From the NCBI GenBank assembly GCA_000526255.1, contig JAFS01000001.1, positions 62,001 to 126,000 of the forward strand: a stretch of DNA of 64,000 bases, in the 5' to 3' direction. Each line of letters starts with the position of its first letter. Positions within the stretch are counted from its first letter, which is position 1. The translations under genes and the position numbers were made by a program. The stretch is from Verrucomicrobia bacterium LP2A. Its GTDB lineage: Bacteria > Verrucomicrobiota > Verrucomicrobiia > Methylacidiphilales > Methylacidiphilaceae. Under the pieces are notes generated by a model. It was not told the origin of the DNA, made no database searches, and saw only the letters and a program-made list of their open reading frames with translations. Positions 47,332 through 55,385 of the stretch are shown here, one piece after another.

Positions 47332-48468
47332 ATGAGCGTGCGCATCGTGGGAGCGGGTGCGGCGGGGATCAATGTCGTCGACGAGTGGATTCTTTTATCG
47401 GATTGCCCGACGGGGAGCCTGGCCTGCGACGGTGAGGCTTCCTCGGTCGATGGGTCGCTTGCGTCGCAAAAGCTCCTCCTTGCGCCCGACATTACGGGCG
47501 GGCTCGGCTGCTTCGGCAGCCGCGATCTTGCCTGGCGGATGGTGGGGCAGGAGAATCAGCAGCTGGAAGAGCTTCTCAAGGATTGTTCCCGCTTGTTGAT
47601 CGTGACCGGGCTTGCCGGAGCAACGGGTGCGACGGTCGCGGAAGTCCTTTCCCTCAAAGCTGTGGAGCGAGAGATTCCGACTACGGTTTTCGCGTTCCCT
47701 CCCTTTCCTTTTGAGACGGAGGAGCGACAGGAAGCGGCGGAGGCGACCCGCGATGCCCTCCCGGCCGAAGCGTCTCTCTTTCTTTTTCCGCCTCCGCCGC
47801 TCTCAGAAGAGCCCATCCCGGATGTCGCCGCGGTGCGGCGAGGGTTGCGCGCCTTTCAGAGTGCCCTCGCCCAGTGGGTCGATGTCTGGTCGGGGATGGC
47901 TCGCGGTGTCGTTTTGCCTGCCAATCCAGGAGCCGAGGCGGAGTCTTCCCGATTCACCGTCGCTGGGGTAATCGAGGATTGCCATGTTTTCAGCGAAGCG
48001 CGCGCTCGGCTCGATCTCTCGTTGCCGGGGTTCCTGGAGGGGAGCGGATTCCGGCAGGCGGCTGAGAAGGCCGATCGCTGCCTGGCTTACATTGAGGCTG
48101 GTGGCGAGGACTCCGGCTGGAAGGAGGAGCTCGGGGAACGGCTGCGGGAATTTCTCCCGAAGCGAACACGCCTCGACCTTCTCCGGCGAACCGAGGCTCG
48201 CCCGACGGAAACCCGGCTCTTGCTTCTCGTGGGTCGAGCCGCTTCTCGGCATCCGACGCCGGTGTGCCCGGAGCGGGATGAGGAGAGGCCGGCTCCGGAG
48301 CCGGCGCGAATCCCGCTCCGTCCTTGCGTCTTCCCGGAACCGGAAGGGCGGCTCGTCCCTGCCTCCCAGGCCTCCCAGGATGGCACCCCCTTCGCAAAAA
48401 CTGCGGCTACCCTGCACAAAGGCCAGAATCTGGATATTCCTGCGTTCCGGCGGAGGAGCCGGAGCTAA
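47332..48468 (+). CDS. ftsZ: highly divergent FtsZ-like protein
   Basis: 378 residues from the ATG with GGAAAGAG upstream; GTG 47251 is an alternative. It sits right after ftsA, where ftsZ belongs. An FtsZ-like N-terminus is traceable: GAGAAGINVV (7-16), TGGLGC near 55, the region LLIVTGLAGATGATVAEVL (88-106) in place of the GGGTGTG tubulin signature, and TTVFAFPPFPFETEER (117-132). No NLDFAD-type T7 catalytic loop can be found, and PNDRL is replaced by FPPPPL. The C-terminus ends in LDIPAF (367-372), the FtsA/ZipA-binding peptide of true FtsZ. GTP hydrolysis in the standard way is doubtful. Confidence 0.75.
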   Translation: MSVRIVGAGAAGINVVDEWILLSDCPTGSLACDGEASSVDGSLASQKLLLAPDITGGLGCFGSRDLAWRMVGQENQQLEELLKDCSRLLIVTGLAGATGATVAEVLSLKAVEREIPTTVFAFPPFPFETEERQEAAEATRDALPAEASLFLFPPPPLSEEPIPDVAAVRRGLRAFQSALAQWVDVWSGMARGVVLPANPGAEAESSRFTVAGVIEDCHVFSEARARLDLSLPGFLEGSGFRQAAEKADRCLAYIEAGGEDSGWKEELGERLREFLPKRTRLDLLRRTEARPTETRLLLLVGRAASRHPTPVCPERDEERPAPEPARIPLRPCVFPEPEGRLVPASQASQDGTPFAKTAATLHKGQNLDIPAFRRRSRS

Positions 48469-48566
48469 GCGGGCGAGGGAATGATTTGCGGAGCGCGGAA
48501 AGCCGGCTTGTGCTTCGCCCGCAAAGATAGGGTATTGTGCCCGGGAGGGACCGCGGCGGATCGAGT

Positions 48567-49739
48567 ATGGGAAGTGATCGCTGGCAAAAAGCAGAGAGGG
48601 AAGAGGGGGTGCCGTCTTTCGAGAAGCCGGTCCGCCAAAAACGACTCGAAAAAGGTCTTTCGCAGAAAGAGGTGGCCGGCCGGGTCGGGATCACGCGGCA
48701 GGCTCTCCATTCCATCGAAACGGGCCGCTACGTTCCAAACACCTTGGTCGCGGTCCGTCTTGCCCGGACGCTCGGAAGCCGGGTGGAGGAGCTCTTTCCC
48801 TGCTGGGAAGAAATCGATCTTCCTTTTTCGCCAGGTCCGTTTTCTCAGGTGGAGGGCGGCAGGCGTCTGGTCTTGGCCGATGTGCGTGGCCGTTTGATCC
48901 CTTACCCGGTGGAACGGCTAGAAGAGGGCTCCGGCACCTTTGTGGCAGCAGATGCGCTCCTCCCGGGGGGAGATCGGGGGGGCGAGTGGAGCCTCCTCTC
49001 CTCCACCGTCGCGATTCAGCGAAGCGCCTTCTTCCTCGGCTGCGACCCCGGCATCGGCCTTCTTGTCGAGAAAATCGCCGCCGTGAGCCGAGATCGGCTC
49101 CGCTGGGTTTCCTGCGCGAGTGAAAAGGCGGCGGCTGCGCTTCGCGCTGGGCAGACGCATCTGGCCGGCTGCCATCTTCCCGCAGGGAAGGCGCGCAACA
49201 ACTGGGCGCTCGCGCGAGAAGCGTTGCAGGGATTCGGCGGAGCTTTGATTCGCTTCGCGCAGTGGGAGGAGGGAATCGCCGTTGCGCGAGGGAACCCGCT
49301 GGGCATTCGCTGCGCGGAAGATCTGGCCAATCCCGGCTTGCGGTTCCTCAATCGGGATGCGGGGTCCGGGAGCCGGGCCCTTCTGGACGATCTGCTCCGA
49401 AAGCATGAGGTTCCCGGGAGTGCGATTCCGGGATATGAAAAAACGGCCCGCAGCCCGGTTGCGGCTGCGCGCGCAGTGGCTTTCGGGGTGGTTGATGCCG
49501 CCTGGACCAACCGCGCTTGCGCGCAGGCGCAGGAAGTAGAGTTCATTCCCCTGGCGGCCAGCGAGTTCGATTGGATCGTTCCCCTCGATCAGCTTGATCA
49601 CCCTACGGTCGCCTTGCTTCTCGATCTCCTCTCCGATTCGCGCATGAGGGCCGAGTTTACCGCTCTTCCCGGATATGACGTCAGCCGGATGGGAACGGTC
49701 GCGGCGAGATTCGCGAAGGAAGGGGAGACGGCAAGTTAG
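48567..49739 (+). CDS. XRE-type regulator with periplasmic-binding-protein-like domain
   Basis: 390 residues from the ATG at 48567 (an ATG at 48537 is also in frame). The N-terminal helix-turn-helix is RLEKGLSQKEVAGRVGITRQ with a following IETGRYVP. The rest (about 140-385) resembles a type 2 solute-binding domain: FLGCDPGIGLL, LAGCHLPAG, FLNRDAGSGSRALLDDLL and VVDAAWTNRA. Such fusions are known for molybdate or other oxyanion-sensing regulators, so the ligand may be an oxyanion, which is a guess. Its stop overlaps the convergent ABC gene by four bases. Confidence 0.82.
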   Translation: MGSDRWQKAEREEGVPSFEKPVRQKRLEKGLSQKEVAGRVGITRQALHSIETGRYVPNTLVAVRLARTLGSRVEELFPCWEEIDLPFSPGPFSQVEGGRRLVLADVRGRLIPYPVERLEEGSGTFVAADALLPGGDRGGEWSLLSSTVAIQRSAFFLGCDPGIGLLVEKIAAVSRDRLRWVSCASEKAAAALRAGQTHLAGCHLPAGKARNNWALAREALQGFGGALIRFAQWEEGIAVARGNPLGIRCAEDLANPGLRFLNRDAGSGSRALLDDLLRKHEVPGSAIPGYEKTARSPVAAARAVAFGVVDAAWTNRACAQAQEVEFIPLAASEFDWIVPLDQLDHPTVALLLDLLSDSRMRAEFTALPGYDVSRMGTVAARFAKEGETAS

Positions 49740-51604
49740 GTAGAAGTGATTGCGTCTGCTTCCCCGCTCGCGTTTTGTGCTTCCCAGAGCCGGCGGTAGA
49801 GACCTCGCCGAGCCAGGAGGTCGCCATGTCGGCCGGACTCGGAAAATCGCCCTTCGTTCAGCACATAGATCCAATCCATTTCGCTGGCCAGCCGAAGCCG
49901 GTGGGTGACGAGCAAGGTTGTCTGGCGGGAGGAGAGGAGATGCAAGCTCTTGAGGATTTCCGCCTCGACTGCTGGGTCGAGAGAGCCGGTTGGTTCGTCG
50001 AGCAGGAGAATCGGGGCCTGCCGCAAGAAGGCGCGAGCGATCCCGATCCGTTGGCGCTGCCCGCCGCTCAAGGCCTGTCCATGCTCTCCGACGAGCGTCT
50101 GATACTTCTCCGGCAGCCGCTCGATGAACTCATCGGCTTGCGCCGCCTGCGCCGCGTTCTCGATTTCCTCGAACGAAGCGGCGGGCCGTCCCAGAGCGAT
50201 GTTTTCCAGGATGGTGCCTGGGAAGAGTACCGCATCCTGGGGAACGATCGCTAGGTTCTCTCGCAGGGATCGCTTCTTCATCGTCCGGATATCGGCGCCA
50301 TCGATTCGGACCGTGCCGGCGGAAGGCTCGAAAAAGCGCGGAATCAGAGCGAGGAGCGTGCTCTTTCCGCTACCGGTCGGACCTACGATGGCAACGCGCT
50401 GACCTGGCGCGACATGGAAGGAGAGGTCTTGAAGAACGGGCTGGCGCCCTTCGTAGGAAAATTGGACATGATCGAAGGCGATTTCTCCGCGAGGGCGCGG
50501 GAGGTCGGTTGCTCCAGGCAGGTCCGGGATTGTGTCGTCCGTTTGAAGGACCTCGAAGACGCGGGCCAGGCGCGCTGCGGCATCCTCGAGAGCCCACGCG
50601 GTGTACGACAACTGCTCGAGCGGTTGATAGAGCAGGGCGAGGTAGCTAAAAAAAATCCACAATTCGCCCACGGTCAGGCGTCCTTGGGCGACTTGCAGCG
50701 CTCCCACGAAGAGAACCAGGGCGGCTCCGAATGCGGTGATCCCGGTGGCCGCCAAGGAGGACAGGCTATTGGTCCAGAGGAATTGGAGGTTGGTCTGGCG
50801 GCTCTCCTCCACATGACGGCGGAAGGTCGAGAGGGTGCTCTCCTCGCTGCCGTAGGCTTGAAGCAGCTGAATGTTCGCCAGACCCTCAACTGCCTGGGCA
50901 AGCACCCGGCTCTCCCTGTCTTGGAGCTCCCCGCTTTCCCGGCGGATCCTCCCCGCAAAATGGCCGATGATGAACCAGAGAAACGGAAGGATTCCGAGAG
51001 CGCACGCCGCCAAGAGAGGATTCATCCGAAAAAGAACTACGGTGGCGCCGATCAGCGTGGCGCTTGATCCCAGGACCGTACCGAAGCCTCTTTGGAAGAG
51101 CGTCTGAATCGCCTGCGCGTCATAGGCGACCCGGTAAGCCAAGTCGGCTTGGATGCGGCTCCGGTGATACGGGAGAGGAAGGCTCTGCAAATACCCGAAA
51201 AGGTCGGTGCGAAGGAGTACCAGAGCCCGCAATCCACAGTGATAGAGGAGAGAGTTGGCCCAGAGGTTGAGACCCCCGTGCAACAGGGAAAATCCGACGA
51301 GGGCCGCGGCGGCGCCGAGCGCTGCTTCCGGCAACGAAAGCGTCCAGCCGAAGAAGTGGCTTTTTCCGGGGCGCGAAAGGAGGGCGTGGTCGATGAGCCA
51401 CTGCACGGGCCAAGGGCGCAGCAGGCTCGCCGCCACGGTCAGAAGAAGCAGAAAGGAAGCAAGCAGGGAAGCGCCCGCGATGCCGGAAAAGTAGGGGAGG
51501 CAGTCGCGGTAGCTCGAAAAGCCTCCTTTCCGTTCGCGTTGCGGCATGCCGCGCGTCGCAGGATCCGATGGGACCGAGCCTCGAATGGCGGAATGCGGAG
51601 TCAT
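49736..51604 (-). CDS. MsbA-like ABC exporter (fused TM and ATPase domains)
   Basis: 622 residues from an ATG that overlaps the upstream stop as ATGA; a longer frame upstream only mirrors the neighbouring gene. The TM domain with six helices covers about 30-320, the ATPase about 355-590 with Walker A IVGPTGSGKSTLL, signature LSGGQRQRIGIARA and Walker B ILLLDEPTGSLD. Half-transporters of this kind dimerise and export lipids, glycolipids or drugs. Coupling to a glycan-building gene suggests a glycolipid or exopolysaccharide precursor substrate, which is inference. Confidence 0.9.
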   Translation of the reverse strand: MTPHSAIRGSVPSDPATRGMPQRERKGGFSSYRDCLPYFSGIAGASLLASFLLLLTVAASLLRPWPVQWLIDHALLSRPGKSHFFGWTLSLPEAALGAAAALVGFSLLHGGLNLWANSLLYHCGLRALVLLRTDLFGYLQSLPLPYHRSRIQADLAYRVAYDAQAIQTLFQRGFGTVLGSSATLIGATVVLFRMNPLLAACALGILPFLWFIIGHFAGRIRRESGELQDRESRVLAQAVEGLANIQLLQAYGSEESTLSTFRRHVEESRQTNLQFLWTNSLSSLAATGITAFGAALVLFVGALQVAQGRLTVGELWIFFSYLALLYQPLEQLSYTAWALEDAAARLARVFEVLQTDDTIPDLPGATDLPRPRGEIAFDHVQFSYEGRQPVLQDLSFHVAPGQRVAIVGPTGSGKSTLLALIPRFFEPSAGTVRIDGADIRTMKKRSLRENLAIVPQDAVLFPGTILENIALGRPAASFEEIENAAQAAQADEFIERLPEKYQTLVGEHGQALSGGQRQRIGIARAFLRQAPILLLDEPTGSLDPAVEAEILKSLHLLSSRQTTLLVTHRLRLASEMDWIYVLNEGRFSESGRHGDLLARRGLYRRLWEAQNASGEADAITST

Positions 51605-54147
51605 GCGCTCCCGTTCCCGGCCCGGGAGGAGTCGGAGCGCGAACCGAAGGGATGCCAGGGGACCGGGTGCAGGCCCAGGAGCTGGCCCGCAGCAGCCACG
51701 ATGTCCGCGAGCCTGCGCCGAAGCCGGAGCCCTTCCCAAGCCCACAGGATAAAAACTGGCCCCGCTCCCGCGGACAAAAGCAGGGCGGACCGGCCGAAGG
51801 CGGCAAAGGCGGCGGCCAGGACGAGGCCGCCGCCTGTCCAGCCGAGAATGGCGAGAGGGCTCGGGCGCAGCAGCGTTGCCACCCGAAGCACTCTTCTCCG
51901 TTGCGGGTAGACCTCGGTCAGCGTGCGGAGTTGTACGTGCCACCACGGCCCGGCGAAAACGTGAAGATCCCAGCTGCTCCATCCGGCGTCGAGAGCGTAG
52001 AAATAGCCCTTCTCCTTCAGGACGGACTGGATCTGAGTCAGGAGATCCATGCGCTCGATGCCGGATTCGCTCCAGAGAGCGACTCCCTCCCGGGAGAAGG
52101 TTGCGCGGATCGGGGATGCGGGACCCGAGGATCGCGAGGCGGGCGGAACCGGCTTCCCGCGAAGCCAGGTAAGTCCCCGGGGAATGCCGCGGGCGAGCGG
52201 CTGCAAGTAAGCTAAGGCGAAAAGAAGAAGCCGATCGGCTCGCGTGGCGAAGGGGCGTGCGATCTCTCCGCGGAGCCCGTAGATTGCTGCCGGGATCAGG
52301 CTGACCGAAAGCAGGAGCGCCGGAGCGAGACGGGCGGGCCAGCCAAGGCAGAACGGCAGCGAGAGGAGTGCGAGGATGAGCCATTCGACGCTGGAGAGAA
52401 CCGCGGCCCAAGAAGTCTCCGTGCGGGAGTAGAGGCATTGAAAGAGGCCGCCGGCGAATGGGCCATGGTAGACCCGCGGCGGAAAAAGGGAGAGGTGCGA
52501 AGGCCCCGGCGAATAGATCTGCCCTTTCCAGAACGCGGCCCCGTCCGCACGGAAGCGACCGAGGTGGCGGAAGCGCAGGAGGGCTTCAGCCTTCCCGTAA
52601 CCGGCCTGCTGCCGCAGGTAGGCCAAGACGGTCGACCGCCGGTGGTGCCAGACGAGCGCGCCGGGGGCAAAGCCGAGACGGTCGCCGCGATCGAGAAGCC
52701 TCCAGCAGAGGTCGACATCATCCCCGGCGACGCGAAATTCGGGAAGGAACCCTCCCACCGTTTCCAGGGCCGATCGCCGAAAGGCCATGTTGCAGCCGGG
52801 AAGATGCTCCGCCAGCCGCTCGGTCAGCAGAACATGGGTCGGGGCGCCGGGTGCCGCCGCGAGGGAGGCTTCGACCGCCGTGGTCGGGGGAGGGGCGATG
52901 TTCGGGCCCCCAACACCCGCCAGATCGCCCGATTGGAAGGCGCGGGCCAGAAAATAGAGCCAGTCCTGGTCGGCGATGCAGTCGGCATCGGTGAAGGCGA
53001 CGATCTCTCCTTCCGCCGCGGCGATGCCTCGATTGCGCGCGGCCGCCAAGCCGAGATTCTCTTGGTAGAGGAGACGAATTCCCTCGAAGGTCTCGAGCAG
53101 CTTCCGGGAGCCGTCGGTCGAGCCGTCGTCGACTACGATGATCTCGAAATCGGGGTAGTGAAGCCGTTGCAGGGAGCGGAGGCAGTCACCGAGGAAGCTC
53201 TCGCCGTTGAAGTTGCAGACGACGACGGAGACCTTGGGAGCGTGCGGGAGGGGAAAACGCAGAAACAGGGGCTCTTTCCAGGAGCGAAAGAGAGCCTGCA
53301 CCCGATGGAAGCTTGGCTTCGGGCTCCGATCCTTCCTCACCAATCCGAACGCCCAATCGGTGATTTCCAAGCCTCCCGTGAACCATTCGTCCGTCCATGA
53401 GAAAAGGACCGTGCCGGCCAAGCCCGAGTGAAAAACCGTCTCGACGTGGGCGGCGAGGAGATCGGCCTGCTCGATTTCCGTATGGCGCAGGGTGTCCATG
53501 CCGAACTCGGTGACCAGCAGAGGCTTCTCGCCCGAAAGAGTTTGGAGGCGCGCCAAATAGGCGCTCAGGTCCGCAGGCCGATGAAGATACACGTTGAAGG
53601 CGACGAAGTCGACCGAGGGGGGGCGGAGGTATTCGGTCGGGGGATAATTCGCATAGCTGACGAGAGCTCCGGGATCCTCTTCCCGCACGATCTCCATCAA
53701 GAAATCGAGATGGCGCTCGATTCGCCCGGCTCCAGCCCACCGGACGAGATCGGGAGGCATCTCGTTGTCGACCAGGTAGGCGAAGATCGCCGGGTGTCCG
53801 GCTCTCTCTCGCACCGATTTTCGGACATGAGCGCGGATCTTGCGGAGAACGCGCCGATCTTTCCAAAAAAGGGTGCGCTCGACCCAGGGGATCGTGATCA
53901 AAACCCGCAGCCCGTGGTCGACCGCGGAATCGAGCAGGTCGAGCGGAGGAAGGTGGTAGACCCGGAGGAGATTGCAGCCGCATTCCCGGATCCGCGAGAA
54001 ATCATCCCGAATCGCCGCCGATTCGGGAAAAGGCGTTTCGTCGGGCGAACGAGGAGCGAACGGACCGTAGGTCACCCCCTGGACGGGAAATTTCTTCCCC
54101 TCTTCGAAGAAAAACTTCCCACGAATCTGGATGCGGGCGACCTCCAT
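51601..54147 (-). CDS. glycosidase-GT2 glycosyltransferase fusion, membrane bound
   Basis: About 848 residues; start uncertain (the frame also opens at 54171). The N-terminal 290 residues form a clan-A-like (GH2/GH5-type) TIM barrel with candidate catalytic glutamates E129 (VDNEMP) and E214 (VTEFGMD). A GT2 domain follows (about 305-540): VSVVVCNFNGESFL, VVDDGSTDGS, DADC, NMAFRRSALE and AGDDVDLCWRL. TM helices around 585-645 and 750-790 flank a hydrophilic segment. This order, hydrolase then transferase in one chain, fits a membrane glycan-building machine. The stop overlaps the ABC exporter start as ATGA. Confidence 0.8.
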   Translation of the reverse strand: MEVARIQIRGKFFFEEGKKFPVQGVTYGPFAPRSPDETPFPESAAIRDDFSRIRECGCNLLRVYHLPPLDLLDSAVDHGLRVLITIPWVERTLFWKDRRVLRKIRAHVRKSVRERAGHPAIFAYLVDNEMPPDLVRWAGAGRIERHLDFLMEIVREEDPGALVSYANYPPTEYLRPPSVDFVAFNVYLHRPADLSAYLARLQTLSGEKPLLVTEFGMDTLRHTEIEQADLLAAHVETVFHSGLAGTVLFSWTDEWFTGGLEITDWAFGLVRKDRSPKPSFHRVQALFRSWKEPLFLRFPLPHAPKVSVVVCNFNGESFLGDCLRSLQRLHYPDFEIIVVDDGSTDGSRKLLETFEGIRLLYQENLGLAAARNRGIAAAEGEIVAFTDADCIADQDWLYFLARAFQSGDLAGVGGPNIAPPPTTAVEASLAAAPGAPTHVLLTERLAEHLPGCNMAFRRSALETVGGFLPEFRVAGDDVDLCWRLLDRGDRLGFAPGALVWHHRRSTVLAYLRQQAGYGKAEALLRFRHLGRFRADGAAFWKGQIYSPGPSHLSLFPPRVYHGPFAGGLFQCLYSRTETSWAAVLSSVEWLILALLSLPFCLGWPARLAPALLLSVSLIPAAIYGLRGEIARPFATRADRLLLFALAYLQPLARGIPRGLTWLRGKPVPPASRSSGPASPIRATFSREGVALWSESGIERMDLLTQIQSVLKEKGYFYALDAGWSSWDLHVFAGPWWHVQLRTLTEVYPQRRRVLRVATLLRPSPLAILGWTGGGLVLAAAFAAFGRSALLLSAGAGPVFILWAWEGLRLRRRLADIVAAAGQLLGLHPVPWHPFGSRSDSSRAGNGSA

Positions 54148-54305
54148 ACGCGGCAAGGAACGGCGCACCACGGAGGTGCAGGGCCGCTAACCGGCTCCTG
54201 CGCAGAATCCTAGCGGCTTGTCCGGAAGCTTGGCAAGGCTGCACGGCTTCTTCCCCGCGACGCCTGCTCTTTACGGAAGGAAAGGCGGCAGGGTAAACAG
54301 GGACG

Positions 54306-55208
54306 ATGCGGAGCGAAAGCGAAATCGCCCAGTCGGGGCTCCGGCTCCTCCACCGAGGCAAGGTTCGGGATCTCTATTCCTGGCGGGACGAGCTTTGGCT
54401 CGTGGCCTCAGACCGGATCTCGGCATTCGACTGCATCCTGCCGACGCCGATTCCCGGCAAGGGGAGAATTCTCACGCAGGTGAGCCGCGGCTGGTTTGCT
54501 CTCCTGGCACCACTCTGTCCCCATCACGTCTTGGGCTACGATCTCCCGCCGGAGGTTCCTTTTCCGGAATGGACGGGACGGCTCACCCGAGCCAAGCCCT
54601 GCCGTCCGCTTCCCATCGAGTGCGTGGTGCGCGGCTACCTGGCGGGCTCCGCCTGGAAGGAGTATGAGAGCACGCGAAGGGTGGCGGGGCAGGCGCTTTC
54701 GCGCGGACTGCGGGAAGGGGATCTGCTTCCGGAGGTGCTCTTCACCCCGACGACGAAGGCGGAGGTCGGTCATGACCTGCCTCTGACGCCGTCCGAAGCG
54801 GAGAGGCGGATCGGAGCGGATCTCTATGCCCGCGTCGCCTCGCTCTCCTTGGCGCTGTACGGCGCGGGAAGGAACTATGCGGCGGAGCGGGGGATCCTCG
54901 TTGCGGACACGAAATTCGAGTTCGGGATGCGGGGAGAGGAGCTTCTCCTGATCGATGAGGTGCTGACCCCCGATAGCTCGCGGTTCTGGCCTCTGTCGGA
55001 GTATCGACCTGGCGGGTCGCAGCCCAGCTTCGACAAGCAGTTCGTTCGAGACTACCTCGACTCCCTTGCCTGGGACAAACGGCCGCCCGCTCCCGAGTTG
55101 CCGGAGCCGATCGTGACGCAGACGCAAGCCAAGTACCGGGAGGCGTTGCAGCGGCTCTTCCCAGACCTGGCAAAGGAGCTCTCCCCTCAGGGCGAAGCGA
55201 TCGGATAG
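54306..55208 (+). CDS. purC: SAICAR synthase
   Basis: 300 residues. It joins CAIR and aspartate with ATP in purine synthesis. Motifs are LLHRGKVRDLYSW, SDRISAFDCILPTPI, ECVVRGYLAGSAWKEY, DTKFEFG and IDEVLTPDSSRFWP. The length is that of the larger (yeast-like) form. Divergent from the glycosidase-GT2 gene across about 158 bases, where both promoters should lie; I could not identify them. Confidence 0.95.
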   Translation: MRSESEIAQSGLRLLHRGKVRDLYSWRDELWLVASDRISAFDCILPTPIPGKGRILTQVSRGWFALLAPLCPHHVLGYDLPPEVPFPEWTGRLTRAKPCRPLPIECVVRGYLAGSAWKEYESTRRVAGQALSRGLREGDLLPEVLFTPTTKAEVGHDLPLTPSEAERRIGADLYARVASLSLALYGAGRNYAAERGILVADTKFEFGMRGEELLLIDEVLTPDSSRFWPLSEYRPGGSQPSFDKQFVRDYLDSLAWDKRPPAPELPEPIVTQTQAKYREALQRLFPDLAKELSPQGEAIG

Positions 55209-55385
55209 GGTGCCTCGTGTGGCGCCGTGCACCCTCCGCTTCCGATCCCTTGGTGGAACGATTCCGCTTGCATTGACCGATCTGGCGCATTGAGAGAATA
55301 GTGCCGCCGGAGGGAGACAATTTGGGGGCGACCGGGTTTAATCCGTTCGTCGGCCTGCGTGCGGGAAGCGAATGTACCGAGGCAA

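Noticed and set aside
51605-52438. Upstream extension of the ABC exporter frame
   Set aside because: The added 278 residues are only the other frame of the glycosidase-GT2 gene; the ATGA junction gives a good start.
55207-55235. Inverted repeat AGGGTGC/GCACCCT after purC as terminator
   Set aside because: No T run follows and the loop is long; not enough to call.
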